From: Streptomyces thinghirensis
GTDB lineage: Bacteria > Actinomycetota > Actinomycetia > Streptomycetales > Streptomycetaceae
Direction of reading: 5' to 3'
NCBI GenBank assembly: GCA_021502835.1
Contig: JAKFGP010000016.1
Location: 1 to 64,000, forward strand
Length of the DNA: 64,000 bases
How positions within the stretch are numbered: position 1 is the first letter of the stretch; each line of letters begins with the position of its first letter. Both the position numbers and the translations under genes were made by a program. The notes under the pieces were generated by a model that saw only the letters and a program-made list of their open reading frames with translations, searched no databases and was not told the DNA's origin. Positions 21,293 through 31,832 of this stretch are shown piece by piece.

Positions 21293-21306
21293 GCGGCCGG
21301 GGCCGC
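21293..21306. terminator. GC hairpin between converging genes
   Basis: GCGGCC-GG-GGCCGC, extendable by weaker pairs on each side, between the disA stop and the stop of the converging membrane protein. No T tract. A plausible shared terminator. Confidence 0.35.
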
Positions 21307-21331
21307 GTCGGCGCCGGGCCTCGTCAGGGGC

Positions 21332-22187
21332 TCAGTCGCTCTTCAGCACGAACGACGTCCGCACCTTCTCGAACCCGGCCGCCTTCGGCCTCCACCAGGT
21401 ACGTCCCCGCCTTGGCCGACCCCGCCGGGGGCGTCCCGCACTCGGGGGCGCTCGGCTTGCGGTCCCACTTCACGGTGTAGAGCGATGCCGCTGCCGGCGG
21501 CCACCTGGTGCGTCAGACTCCCCGCGCCCTTGACGCAGTCGTCGGAGGACCAGTAGGCGTCGTCGCCCTCGGCCGGCGTGATCGTCAACACCGCGTGCTT
21601 CGGGCCGAGATCGACCTTGCAGTCGCTGCCGGAGGTGTTCCGCGCGGTCAGTTCGAAGGTGGGGGGTCTGACCGGGCGTGTAGTTGTTGCGGACACTGCG
21701 CAGGCTCAACTTCACCGCGCCCGGCGTGCAGTCGGGCAGGGTGGAGCCACCCGGCAGCGCGTCACCCGCGCCGACACCGGTCGCCGCCCCGCCCGCGGAA
21801 CCGCCTCCGCCGGCACTGCCCGACCCGCCGGCTCCGTCATCGCCGCCCCCCGGACTCGCCGCCGCCGGAACCGGACCCGTCACCGCCGGAGCCCGAGCCG
21901 GAACCCAAACCCGAACCGCTGGAGTCCCCGCTCCCCGACTCGTCGCGCCCACCCGGCGCCTCACTGATCGCCGGTCCGGAACCCGAGGGCCCCGGGGTGA
22001 TCGAAGGCGCCGGATTCTTGCCGTCGGCGCCGTCCTCGCGGTCTTTGCCGCCGCCACCGCCGCCGGCGACCACGATCCACGTGATCAGCAGCGCCAACAG
22101 GGCGAACAGGGACAGCAGTACGGCCCTCCGTCGCCAGTAGATGGAGGAGGGAAGCGGCCCGACCGGATTGCGCAGAGATCCCGCGGC
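21332..22187 (-). CDS. Single-pass membrane protein, Gly/Ser-rich linker
   Basis: About 285 residues, family not recognised. N-terminus RNPVGPLPSSIYWRRRAVLL leads into one TM span (LLSLFALLALLITWIVVAGG), then about 110 residues of Gly/Ser/Asp-rich linker, and an outer beta domain (GAVKLSLRSVRNNYTPGQ; LTARNTSGSDCKVDLGP; YWSSDDCVKGAGSLTHQV; AGTYLVEAEAAGFEKVRT) with paired Cys. This resembles the architecture of secreted DUF4232-type or IPT-like domains. No good ATG or GTG lies at the expected start; a CTG near 22187 is possible. Indels near 21390, 21500, 21660 and 21845. Confidence 0.6.
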
Positions 22188-22358
22188 GCAAACTGTACGA
22201 GAGATCGGCGCGTTCCCTTGTCCCACCCGCCGTTCAGGCCCGCAACTTTTACGGATCATCATTCCGGAGACCGTCCCGGACCCCTGCCGATCGTCAGGTG
22301 CCGCACATGTCGATCGCAGGGTGTGACCAAATCGCCCGGCCGCCTACCGTCCGTGAGC

Positions 22359-23071
22359 ATGACCTTCGAGGACGACGAGCTGTACCGCGACATCACCGAC
22401 TTCGCCCACGACACCCCGACATGGGTCCAGCACGCGGCGGAGGTGTGGACGGAGGCGGGAATCCTGTTGTTCGGCGCGCTGTTCGTCGTCGCCTGGTGGC
22501 GGTCGCGCCGCGACAGCCCGCACGCGTTCGCGACAGCGGTCCTGCACCCGTGGCCACGGCTGTGGCGTATGTGTGCAGTGAGGTGCTCAAGTCCGGTTTC
22601 ACACAGGAGCGTCCGTGCCGGGCGGTCGCCGAGGCGGTGCCGTCCCTGGCCGCGTGCCCACCGACCGGTGACTGGTCCTTCCCGAGCAACCACGCGACGA
22701 TAGCGGGCGCTTCGGCCGTCGCCCTCGCCCTGGCCCTGGTCCGGCGGGCGGTCATCTGGATCACGGCCCCGCTCGCCCTGCTGATGGCCTTCTCCCGGGT
22801 CTTCGTCGGCGTGCACTACCCGCACGACGTCGCCGCCGGGCTGCTGCTCGGCGCCGTCGTCGCTACCACGGCCGTGCTCCTGGGCAGGCGTCCGGCGACG
22901 CGGCTGGCCGAGGCGATGCGCGCGTCGTCGGCGCCCGCGGTGCGGTGGCTGACCGGGCCGGGCCAGGCCACCGCCACCGCCACTGCCACCGCCACCGGGA
23001 CCGCGTACGTCACCTCGCACCGGCGGCGCTGGGGCGCTAGGCGTCAGGCGCGTAGGCGTGAGGTGACGTAG
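22359..23071 (+). CDS. PAP2-family phosphatase
   Basis: About 238-residue integral membrane lipid phosphatase. Signature elements appear in order: KSGFTQERPCRAV (the KxxxxxxRP motif), FPSNHATIAGASA (PSGH-like, here PSNH), and RVFVGVHYPHDVAAGLLLG (SRxxxxxHxxxD). Likely dephosphorylates undecaprenyl diphosphate or phosphatidic acid at the outer membrane face. The C-terminus carries an Ala-Thr run (TATATATATGT). ATG 22359 (MTFEDDEL) or GTG 22353. One indel near 22545. Its stop is only four bases from the converging response-regulator stop. Confidence 0.85.
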
Positions 23072-23075
23072 GCGT

Positions 23076-23746
23076 TCAGGCGTCCGTCTCGACCAGTCCG
23101 CCTCGTACGCGACGATCGCGGCCTGGACCCGGTTGCGTACCTCCAGCCGGTCCAGGACCGCGCTCACGTACGCCTTCACCGTGCCCTCGACGAGGTGCAG
23201 CCGGGCGGCGATCTCCGGGTTGGACAGGCCGGCGCCGACGAGGCCGAGCACCTCGCGTTCGCAAGGGGCTGAGGCGCGCCACGCGCGCGCGGGCGTGTTC
23301 CTCGCGGGCGAGCCGGCCGCCGCCACCGCCCCTGCCGAGGTCCTCGACGACGTACCGGGCGACCTTCGGGGAAAGGAAGGCGGCGCCCTCGGCCACGGCC
23401 CGTACGCCCGCCATCAGTTCGTAGGGTCCCCGGACTTGAGCAGGAAGCCGGTGGCGCCGCCGGCGGGGCCTGGGCCACGTAGGACTGTTCGGAGAAGGTG
23501 GTCAGCATGGCGACGGCCGTGCCGGGGACGGTCCGTACGATCTCCCGCGCGGCCGCGAGTCCGTCCAGGCGGGGCATGCGGATGTCCAGCAGGGCGACGG
23601 CGGGTCGGTGGGCACGGGCCAGTTCGACCGCCTCGCGGCCGTCCCCCGCCTCGGCGACGACCTCGCTCTCCCCCGCCGCTCGCCAGGATGGCGCGCACGC
23701 CGGCCCGCACCATCGCCTCGTCGTCGGCCAGCAGTACCCGGATCAC
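23076..23746 (-). CDS. NarL/FixJ-type response regulator
   Basis: Receiver domain at the N-terminus (VLLADDEAMVRAGVRAIL; phospho-Asp in VALLDIRMPRLDG; Lys in GATGFLLKSGDP) and a LuxR-type HTH (LSPREREVLGLVGAGLSNPE; AARLHLVEGTVKAYVSAVL). About 222 residues. GTG 23746 overlaps the stop of the sensor-kinase gene by four bases. Indels near 23080, 23270, 23440 and 23680. It forms a cognate pair with the kinase; the target is unknown. Confidence 0.88.
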
Positions 23747-25400
23747 CGTGCGGACTCCTCGTGTCGCTCGTAGGGCTCGCGTCCCTCGCCGGACGGTCCG
23801 GCGCGGGGGATGACGTCCTTGGCAGCCAGGCGCCCCTCCTCGTCGAAGCAGAGCCGGAAGTGGTCGACGGAGACGAGGAGTTCACCGCTCGACCGGTAGT
23901 AACGGCAGTCGGCGTCCTTCGGGGGCGCGGGGGCGCGTTCGACGGGCGGGTCGTTGACCGCGCGGTCCGGCAGTACAGGGGGCGACCGCGTCGTACGGCG
24001 TGCCCGGGCGCAGTTCCGCGTACGCGGCGGGGCTGAGCACCGAGTGCGTCTCGGTGTACGCGTACCAGCCGAAGGCGGCGCCGACCAGGACGACGCCCGC
24101 ACCGGCGGCGGCGCCCAGGCCGACGGCGACGCGGCGGCGGGCGCGGGTGAAGGGCGCCGAGGGGCGGGGGCCGGGGCCGGGGCGGGGGTCCGTTGGGCGG
24201 GGAGGTACGCCCAGACCCGGAAGCCGTCCCCGTGCGGGCCCGCGTCGGAAGTCGCCGCCGGCCGAGGCGACGGCCGCGCGCAGCCCGAGCAGGCCCGAAC
24301 CGCCCGACGAAGGGGACGCCTCCTGGGCGGCCGGTCCGTTGGTGACGGTGACCGTAGTGCCGCGGGCCTGCCCGGTGACCGCTACGACGACGGGGGCGCC
24401 CGGCGCGTGCCGGGCCGCGTTGGTCAGGGGCCTCGCGCACCACCCGGTGCAGCAGGCGCTCCGCGATGCCGCCGGGATCCGGGGCCGGGGCGGTGGTGTC
24501 GTCCCGCGGTTCCCAGCGGACGGGGAGTCCCGATTCGGCGGCGCGGGCGACGAGGTCCTCGACGCTCTCGCCGGCCGGGGCCAGCGGGGCGGGTTCGTCG
24601 TCGACGGACACCTCGCGCAGTACGCCGATGATGCGGTGCAGGTGGTCGGTGGCGTCGGCGGCGGCGACGCGCAGGTCGGCCGCGGCGGCACGGTGGTCGG
24701 CGGCGAGGTCCGGTGCGACCTGGAGGGCCGCGGCGCGCAGGGCGAGCAGGCTCAGTTCGTGGCCGAGGGAGTCGTGCATGTCCTGGGCGATCCGGGCCCG
24801 TTCGCGCAGTCTGGCCCGTCCTCGGCGTGCCGCTGTTCGTCCTCCAGCCGGGCGGCCCTGAGCCAGCCGGCCTCGGCGAGCGCCCGGCTCTGCCGCCAGT
24901 AGCGTCCGCCGAGCCAGGGGAAGACGCAGCCGAAGAGCAGCGTGCCGGTCGGGACCAGCCACTCGGGCGCCGGGTCGACTCCGACCAGCGCGATCCGCGC
25001 CGTGCCGACGACACCGGCACCGACGAAGCCGGCCACCGCGGGGCGCGGCCGCCGCGCGCGCAGGCCGAGCAGCAGGGCGAAGACGCCGAGGGCGGGCCCG
25101 TAGGAGACGCTGAACAGAGCCGGGGCGCGGCGAGGCTCAGGCCCGCCGCCAGCACGAAGGCGGCGAGCGGCTGCCGCCGGGAGAGCGCGACGGCCACGGC
25201 GAGCACTCCCAGGCCGGCCAGCTGCTGCCAGAGGGGCCGCGGCTCGTTCATCCCGAGCCGGTCCGCGGTGACGCGGGAAGGGCGAGGGCGGCCCACGGGA
25301 GGGTGCCGCTGCCGAGGGCGGCGAGGCGGGCGGGCCCGACGCCTTCACCGACGCGCCCATCGCCGGCCCCGGCGTCGTCGGCCGGGCGGGTTGTTTTCAC
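23743..25400 (-). CDS. Sensor histidine kinase, C-terminal TM extension
   Basis: About 550 residues. The N-terminal half has multiple TM segments (AGLGVLAVAVALSRRQPLA; ALGVFALLLGLRARRPRP), followed by the HisKA_3 dimerisation motif RIAQDMHDSLGHELSLLALR and an ATPase domain (TNAARHAPGAPVVVAV; SGGSGLLGLRAAVASAGG). Unusually, the protein continues past the ATPase with another TM span (AVGLGAAAGAGVVLVGAAF) and an outer domain starting AYAELRPGTPYDAVAPVLP, whose opening resembles SmpA/BamE-type modules, ending near YERHEESAR. Start GTG 25400. Several indels (25275, 25120, 24815, 24430, 24220, 23985). Confidence 0.8.
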
Positions 25401-25488
25401 GGGCCGACGCTACAAGCGGGCGGCGGGGCGGCGCCCCTGCCGATCGTCAGGGGTCGTGGCCGATACCGGGTGGCGGTGCGCCCGCGCG

Positions 25489-26513
25489 GTGGTCCTCCCG
25501 TGGCAGGATCGGAGGGTCACGACTGCGCCCACGAAGCCCTCGCACAACGGCCCCTCCGACCCCGCCGCGACCCCGGCCTCCGCCGCCGTCTCCGGTGCCC
25601 CGGCGTCCGCCGCCGTCCCGGTCGGTGAGCGGGCCGCGTCCGGTGTGCCGCTACGCCCCGTCATCGACTGGTTCGACGAGCACGCCCGCGATCTGCCGTG
25701 GCGGCGCCCGGAGGCCGGCGCGTGGGGCGTGATGGTCAGTGAGTTCATGCTCCAGCAGACGCCGGTGAGCCGTGTCCTGCCCGTCTACGAGCAGTGGCTG
25801 GCCCGCTGGCCGCGCCCCCGCCGACCTCGCCGCGGATGCGCCCGGCGAGGCCGTCCGCGCCTGGGGCCGGCTCGGTTACCCGCGTCGCGCCCTGCGCCTG
25901 CACGGCGCCGCCCGGCCATAACGGAACGGCACGGCGGCGACGTACCGGCGGACCACGCCCAGCTGCTGGCGCTGCCCGGCATCGGCGAGTACGGCCGCCG
26001 CGGTCGCTCTCCTTCGCCTACGGCCAGCGGCACGCCGTACTGGACACCAACGTCCGCCGGGTGTTCGCCCGGGCGGTCACCGGTGCGCAGTACCCGCCGA
26101 ACGCCACCACCGCCGCCGAGCGGGAAGCTGGCGCGGGCGCTGCTGCCGGAGGACGAGGCGAGCGCCGCCCGCTGGGCCGCCGCCTCCATGGAACTGGGCG
26201 CGCTCGTCTGCACGGCGAAGAACGAGTCGTGCCACCGCTGCCCGATCTCGGACCGGTGCGCCTGGCGGCTGGCCGGCAAGCCCGCGCACGACGGGCCGCC
26301 ACGGCGCGCGGCCAGACGTACGCGGGTACCGACCGGCAGGTGCGCGGCCGGCTGCTCGCGGTGCTGCGGGAGGCGCACGGGCCGGTGCCGCGGGCGGCCC
26401 TCGACCAGGTCTGGCACGAGCCGGTCCAGCGCGCACGGGCCCTGGACGGCCTCGTCGCCGACGGTCTGGTGGAGCCGCTGGCGGACGGGCTGTACCGGCT
26501 GCCGCTGAGCTGA
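25489..26513 (+). CDS. mutY: A/G-specific adenine glycosylase
   Basis: Removes adenine mispaired with 8-oxoguanine. Visible: N-terminal LPWRRPEAGAWGVMVSEFML with QQTPVSRVLP, helix-hairpin-helix LLALPGIGEY, catalytic Asp in AVLDTNVRRVFAR, and the 4Fe-4S ligands C-x6-C-x2-C-x5-C in CTAKNESCHRCPISDRC. A Pro/Ala-rich N-terminal tail of about 45 residues precedes the domain. The start is unclear: GTG 25489 is in frame, and VTTAPTKP near 25517 would be natural if the first codon was misread. Indels near 25810, 26000 and 26125. Confidence 0.92.
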
Positions 26514-26766
26514 CGTACAGCCGGAGCGCAGCGGTGAAGCACAGTCGTGGCGGGGACTTTTCGCGCCATGTCACATAACGGGTGAATCGGTCATTACCCA
26601 CCCCAAGTGGTCTGTCGTTCCAGCCGGTTCCTCCTTCCGTTACACAACCGACGGACAGCCGAGGGCCCCCGCAGGCTGCCTCGCACAACGCCGTGACAAC
26701 GCTTCCTCAACTTCGTTTCCGTGCCCCGCAGGCCACAGCAGGGCTACGGATCGGAAGGCGGTTGAC

Positions 26767-27301
26767 ATGGGCGAGGTGCTCGAGTTCGAGGGAGTACGTC
26801 CGGACCCGGCAGGACGCGCTGCTGCGCAGCGCCCGGCGCCTGGTCCCGGATCCCGTGGACGCCCAGGACCTGCTGCAGACCGCGCTGGTGCGCACGTACC
26901 GCCGCTGGGAGACCATCGAGGACAAGCGGCTGGCGGACGCCTACCTGCGCCGGGTGATGATCAACACGCGTACCGAGTGGTGGCGGGCGCGGAAGCTGGA
27001 GGAAGTGCCGACCGAGCAGCTCCGGAGTCGTGCGTGGACGACTCCACCGAGCAGCACGCGGACCGTGCCCTGCTGATGGACGTCATGAAGGTGCTCGCCC
27101 CGAAGCAGCGCAGTGTCGTGGTGCTGCGACACTGGGAGCAGATGTCCACGGAGGGAGACCGCCGCCGCCCTCGGCATGTCGGCGGGAACGGTCAAGAGCA
27201 CGCTGCACCGGGCGCTCGCCCGGCTCCGTGAGGAGCTGGTCGCCCGCGATCTGGACGCACGGGCGCTGGAGCGTGAGGAGCGGGAGCGTTGCGCGGCCTG
27301 A
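26767..27301 (+). CDS. sigE: ECF sigma factor SigE, envelope stress
   Basis: ECF RNA polymerase sigma factor of about 178 residues that directs the cell-envelope stress response. Region 2: RSARRLVPDPVDAQDLLQTA and YLRRVMINTRTEWWR. Region 4: SVVVLRHWEQMSTEETAAAL, then GMSAGTVKSTLHRALARL. It opens MGEVLEFE, as I recall for S. coelicolor SigE, and the next three genes are cseA, cseB and cseC in order, which fixes the identity. ATG 26767 has GGAAGG ahead. Indels near 26790, 27025 and 27155. The 253-bp upstream spacer should hold the CseB-dependent promoter; I could not mark it. Confidence 0.93.
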
Positions 27302-28043
27302 CCGTCGGTCGATCACCCGGGAATGCCCGGAGGAGTACGCAGGGTACGCAGGCGGCGAGTACGGCGGTGGTCGTGCTCGTCGCCCTCGGCCTTTCCCTCT
27401 CCGGCTGCGGCGCAGGCGGGCGGCACCGGCGCCCATGACGAGGGGCCGGCCCACGCGGACGCGGTGGCCGGTGCCGCCTCCTCCCTCGCCCACGACCTCC
27501 CCCTCCAAAGCTCCCGACCGGGTGGACGCGGTCCGGCTCGTCAAGGCCGACCCCAAGGTCTCCGCGGAGGTCAAGCGCGAGCTGAAGCCGTGCGTCGCCG
27601 ACGAGTACCCCGTCGACGTGTCGTACGGGGAGCTGACCGGAGGGTCGGAATCGGCCGAGGACGTCGTCGTCAACGTGCTCACGTGCGGTGACGCGGTCGG
27701 TGTAGGCAGTTACGTGTACCGCGAGGAGGACGGCGCGTACCAGAATGTGTTCAAGGCCGAGGAGCCGCCGGTGTACGCGGAGATCGACCGCGGCGACCTG
27801 GTGGTGACCAAGCAGGTGTACGAGAAGGGCGACCCGGTGTCCAGTCCGTCCGGCGAGAACGTGATCACGTACCGCTGGGCCTCGGGCCGGTTCGACGAGG
27901 AGTTCCGCACCCACAACGACTACAGCAACGCCGCCGGGAACGTGCCGACCCCCGGCCCCGGAACCGGACAGCTGACGCGCACGGCGAGCGAACCGGCCGG
28001 GCCGCGTGAACCGATCGGGCCGCCCGGACCGATGGAGACATGA
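27289..28043 (+). CDS. cseA: Lipoprotein CseA, negative modulator of SigE
   Basis: Lipoprotein with signal peptide and lipobox (VVLVALGLSLSGC), about 250 residues. In S. coelicolor CseA is an extracytoplasmic lipoprotein that dampens sigE expression. In-frame TTG 27289 overlaps the sigE end, giving MRGLTVGRSPGN; this start is inferred because no ATG or GTG fits. The body contains VDAVRLVKADPKVSAEVKRE and AVGVGSYVYREEDGAYQNVF, and the C-terminus is Pro/Gly-rich (GPREPIGPPGPMET). Indels near 27425 and 27510. A minisatellite follows directly. Confidence 0.85.
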
Positions 28044-28065
28044 AGACCCCGATGGAGACATGGAC

Positions 28066-28154
28066 ACCGGCGGAGAGATGAACACCGGCGGGGACGTGAA
28101 CTTCGCGGAGAAACGAAGACCGGCGGAGACGTGAACCCCGGCGGAGAAATGAAC
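28066..28154. repeat. 18-bp minisatellite between cseA and cseB
   Basis: Five units of the type ACCGGCGGAGAGATGAAC (28066-28083, 28084-28101, a 17-bp unit 28102-28118, 28119-28136, 28137-28154), preceded by two CCGATGGAGACATG copies at the cseA stop. Every unit carries an ATG/GTG-AAC or AAACGAAG variant after a GGAGA, which looks like repeated ribosome-site/start pairs. Confidence 0.75.
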
Positions 28155-28211
28155 GCGGCGCACGCCCCCGCGTCTACCGAGTGACCGCACACGAGGACTG
28201 AGAGCACCCGG

Positions 28212-28917
28212 ATGGCAGACCAGACCCACGTCCTGTTCGTCGAGGACGACGACGTCATCCGCGAGGCCACCCAGCTCGCCCTGGAGCGGGACGGCTTCGC
28301 GGTCACCGCGATGCCCGACGGGCTGTCGGGCCTGGAGGCGTTCCGGGCCGACCGCCCCCGACATCGCGCTCCTCGACGTCATGGTCCCCGGTCTGGACGG
28401 CGTGAGCCTGTGCCGCCGCATCCGGGACGAGTCCACCGTGCCGGTGATCATGCTGTCCGCGCGGGCGGACTCCATCGACGTCGTACTGGGGCTGGAGGCG
28501 GGCGCCGACGACTACGTCACCAAGCCGTTCGACGGGGCCGTGCTGGTCGCCCGGATCCGCGCGGTGCTGCGCCGCTTCGGGCACGCGGGCGGCGGCGACC
28601 GCGGGGACGCGGGGGCCGCCGCCGACACCGGGGGCGTACTGGCCTTCGGCGAGCTGGAGGTCGACACCGACGGCATGGAGGTGCGCCGGGCCGGGCGGCC
28701 GGTGGCGCTCACCCCTACCGAGATGCGGCTGCTGCTGGAGTTCTCCTCCGCGCCGGGCACGGTGCTCTCGCGCGACAAGCTCCTGGAGCGCGTGTGGGAC
28801 TACGGCTGGGGCGGTGACACCCGCGTCGTCGACGTCCATGTGCAGCGACTGCGCACCAAGATCGGCCAGGACCGTATCGAGACGGTCCGCGGCTTCGGCT
28901 ACAAGCTGAAGGCCTGA
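28212..28917 (+). CDS. cseB: Response regulator CseB
   Basis: OmpR-type regulator, about 234 residues. Receiver: VLFVEDDDVIREATQLALER, phospho-Asp in IALLDVMVPGLDG, Lys in DDYVTKPFDG. Winged helix: LTPTEMRLLLEFSSAPGTVL and VVDVHVQRLRTKIG, ending FGYKLKA. In S. coelicolor phosphorylated CseB activates the sigE promoter in response to cell-wall damage. ATG 28212, one indel near 28357. Twenty-four bases separate it from cseC. Confidence 0.93.
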
Positions 28918-28941
28918 GCGGGGATTCGGGGATACAGGGAC

Positions 28942-30309
28942 ATGCGGGGGTTCTTCCGTACGAGGCTGAGCATCCGTACCGGGCTGCGCTGGAAGCTCAG
29001 CGCGGCCATCGCGCTGGTCGGCGCGCTGGTGGCGGTGGCGCTGAGCCTGGTCGTGCACAACGCGGCCCGGGTGTCGATGCTGGACAACGCGCGTGACCTC
29101 GCGGACGACCGGGTCCCTGATCGCCCAGCGCAACTACGAGCTGTCCGGACGGCAGAACTTCCCGAACGCCAAGATCGACGATCCCGAGCTGCCCGCGGAG
29201 CTGCGCCGCAAGGTCGAGAACGGGCGGCGGGCGACGTACGTCGCCGAGCGGGCCGACGGGGTGACGGACATCTGGGCCGCCGTGCCGCTCAAGGACGGGC
29301 ACGTGATGTCCCTGCACTCCGGGTTCACCGACCGCAGCGCGGACATCCTCAGGACCTCGACCAGGCCCTGGTCATCGGCTCCATCGCGGTCGTCCTCGGT
29401 GGCAGCGCGCTCGGCGTGCTCATCGGCGGCCAGCTGTCGCGCCGGCTGCGCAAGGCCGCCGCCGCCTCCGCCGCGCACCAGGTCGCCAACGGCGAGCCGG
29501 ACGTCCGCGTGCGGGACGCCATCGGCGGGGTCGTCCGGGACGAGACCGACGACCTCGCGAGCGCCGTGGACGCGATGGCGGACGCCTTTGCAGAAGCGGC
29601 TGGATGCCGAGCGCCGGGTCACGCGGACATCGCGCACGAGCTGCGCACCCCGGTGACGGGTCTGCTCACCGCCGCCGAGCTGCTGCCGCCCGGCCGCCCG
29701 ACCGAGCTGGTGCTCGACCGCGCGAAGGCGATGCGGACGCTGGTCGAGGACGTCCTGGAGGTGGCCCGGCTCGACGGGGCCTCGGAGCGGGCCGAGCTGC
29801 AGGACATCATGCTGGGCGACTTCGTGTCCCGGCGGGTGGCGGCCAAGGACCCGGACGTGGAGGTGCGGGTGATCCACGAGGTCGGAGGTCACCACCGACC
29901 CGCGACGCCTGGAGCGCGTGCTGATCAACCTGCTCGCCAACGCGGCCCGGCACGGCGCCGGCCCCCGTCGAGGTCAGCGTCGAGGGCCGGGTGATCCCGG
30001 GTCCGCGACCACGGGCCGGGCTTCCCCGAGGCCCTCCTCGCCGAGGGCCCGAGCCGCTTCCGCACCGGCAGCACGGACCGGGCGGGCCGCGGGCACGGGC
30101 TGGGCCTGACCATCGCGGCCGGTCAGGCGCGGAGTACTGGGCGCCCGGCTCACCTTCCGCAACGTACGGCCCGCAGGCGCCCCGGAGCACGTACCGGCCA
30201 GAGGGGCGCGGTCGCCGTGCTGTGGCTGCCGGAGCACGCGCCGACGAACACCGGGAGCTACCCGATGCTGCCGGACCGGGCCCACGGCGGCTCCCCGGGC
30301 CGGTCCTAG
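28942..30309 (+). CDS. cseC: Sensor histidine kinase CseC
   Basis: Membrane sensor of envelope stress, about 455 residues. First TM span (AAIALVGALVAVALSLVV), outer sensor domain of about 110 residues, second TM span (ALVIGSIAVVLGGSALGVLIGG), HAMP-like linker, then H-box TADIAHELRTPVTGLL and the N-box/G-box region LINLLANAARHGA and RVRDHGPGFPEALL. It completes the sigE operon. Indels near 29110, 29350, 29590, 29625, 29885, 29963, 30000, 30125 and 30205 split it into many frames. Confidence 0.92.
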
Positions 30310-30331
30310 CCCCGCTCAGCCACTCAGCCAC

Positions 30332-30777
30332 TCAGCAGGCGAAGTCCTGGTCCATGTCGAGGCCGCCCTCGCGGGGCTGGGTGAAGGAGAACCAGTTGCC
30401 GGAGTCGTCGCGGAAGAGGGCCTCCGTGCCGTACGGGCGCTCCTGCGGCTCCTGGAGGAACTCGACCCGCGGTCCTTGAGCTTCTTGTAGTCGCCGTGGA
30501 TGTCGTCGGTGGTCAGCACGCCGGCTCCGAGTGCGCCCTTGGCGACCAGCTTCTTGATCATCTCGGCGGACTCGGGGTCCATCGAGGGTCCGGACGGGAC
30601 CATCAGCGTCAGTTCGACGTCGGGCTGGTTCAGGGAGCCGACGGTCAGCCAGCGCATGCCGCCCTCGCCCATGGTCATGTCGGTGCGGACCTCCAGGCCC
30701 AGCTTCTCGGTGTAGAACTTCCTGGCCCGGTCCTGGTCGAGGACCCAGACGGTCGAGATGGCGAGACCCTTGATCAT
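30332..30777 (-). CDS. VOC (glyoxalase-like) protein
   Basis: 147 residues, two beta-alpha-beta-beta-beta modules typical of vicinal-oxygen-chelate proteins: ISTVWVLDQDRARKFYTEKL and the second half DIHGDYKKLKDRGVEFLQEP with ALFRDDSGNWFSFTQP. Function in this fold ranges from metal-dependent dioxygenase to antibiotic binding, so no substrate is claimed. ATG 30777 overlaps the stop of the AraC-type gene by four bases. One indel near 30470. Confidence 0.85.
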
Positions 30778-31262
30778 GGCGTGCTCCTGTTTGTTCGCGC
30801 TGCCCCGGCGGCCGTTCCCGCTTGCCCTGCCACGGTAGGCAGCGGGGGTCTCGAGTCCGCTTCTCCGGAATTGCGCCGCACTCCGCCGGCCCAGTGCATG
30901 ACGTAGCAGCCGGGTAGCGAGGGCGGTGCCCCGGCCACGTGCTTCGTCCGGTACTCGCTCGGGGTCAGTCCGGTCCACGCCTTGAACCGGGTGGAGAAGG
31001 TGCCCAGGCTGCTGAAGCCGACCAGGTGGCAGATCTCGGTCACGGACAGGTTGGCGGTGCGCAGCATGTCCTCGGCGCGCTCGATGCGGCGGCGGGTGAG
31101 GTACTGGCCCGGTGTCTCGCCGTACGCCTCCTTGAAGGCGCGCAGGAAGTGATACCGGGAGTACCCGGCGTGCGCGGCCACGGCGTCGAGATCGAGCGCC
31201 GGGTCGGCCCAGTCCCGGTCCATGGCGTCCTTCGCCAGCCGCAACTGCCGCAGCTTGTCCAT
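30774..31262 (-). CDS. Short AraC-type regulator (HTH domain)
   Basis: 162 residues consisting of an AraC/XylS double HTH at the N-terminus (LDAVAAHAGYSRYHFLRAFK, then VTEICHLVGFSSLGTFSTRF, ending GLTPSEYRTKHV) plus a Pro/Gly/Arg-rich tail. There is no ligand domain. It is translationally coupled to the VOC gene (ATGA), the common arrangement in which the regulator controls its own VOC partner. ATG 31262, frame intact. Confidence 0.87.
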   Translation of the reverse strand: MDKLRQLRLAKDAMDRDWADPALDLDAVAAHAGYSRYHFLRAFKEAYGETPGQYLTRRRIERAEDMLRTANLSVTEICHLVGFSSLGTFSTRFKAWTGLTPSEYRTKHVAGAPPSLPGCYVMHWAGGVRRNSGEADSRPPLPTVAGQAGTAAGAARTNRSTP

Positions 31263-31343
31263 ACGCCGATGGTGGCACGGGGCACTGACAGCGGCCGGTG
31301 GAGGCGGGGGCGGTGTCAGAGGCCGTCCGTAGCCTTGGGCGCC

Positions 31344-31815
31344 ATGGGGATACGGATCGACGCAGAGGTGAGTTACCCGGTCGACGACGAGGTGGAGCGG
31401 GTGCTCGGGTTGGCCGAGGCCGTCGGCGAGCCGATCACGGTCACGTTCGTGTGGGAGGGAGGCCGGCCTTCGGAACACGCGGTGCTTGTGCCCGCGGCCA
31501 CTGGCTCTGTGGGAGCACTGGGCTCCCGCCGCCTACCCGCCGAGGGCCGCCGCCGACCGGGCCGCGCCGGAGGAGAAGGAGGAGCCGGAGCTGGCTCATC
31601 CGGCGGAGTACGGCGCCTTCACGCTCTACCGCCGCCGCGTGGGAGGGCGCACGGCGGTCGCCCGCGACGGCATGGTGGTCGCCGAGCTCCTGGACCCGGG
31701 CGAGGCCCACTGGCTGGAGGAGACGGCCCGTGATGTCCGCCAGGGCTTCATGGACCCGAAGCAGAAGGCGGCGTTCGAGGAGTTCCTCGCCCGGCAGGCG
31801 ACCCGGGAGGAGTGA
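31344..31815 (+). CDS. Conserved hypothetical protein
   Basis: About 157 residues, family not recognised. It begins GIRIDAEVSYPVDDEVERVL, followed by ITVTFVWEGGRPSEHAVLV; the C-terminal half has LYRRRVGGRTAVARDGMVVA and an acidic helix-rich end (DPKQKAAFEEFLARQATREE). No TM or signal segment. A TAGCCT box eight bases ahead of ATG 31344 suggests a leaderless mRNA. One indel near 31500. It converges on the DUF397 gene. Confidence 0.6.
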
Positions 31816-31832
31816 CGGGCGCGGCGGCGGCG

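Noticed and set aside
23076..25400. Assigning this two-component pair a known name
   Set aside because: Only generic NarL/HisKA_3 features are visible; no diagnostic neighbour.
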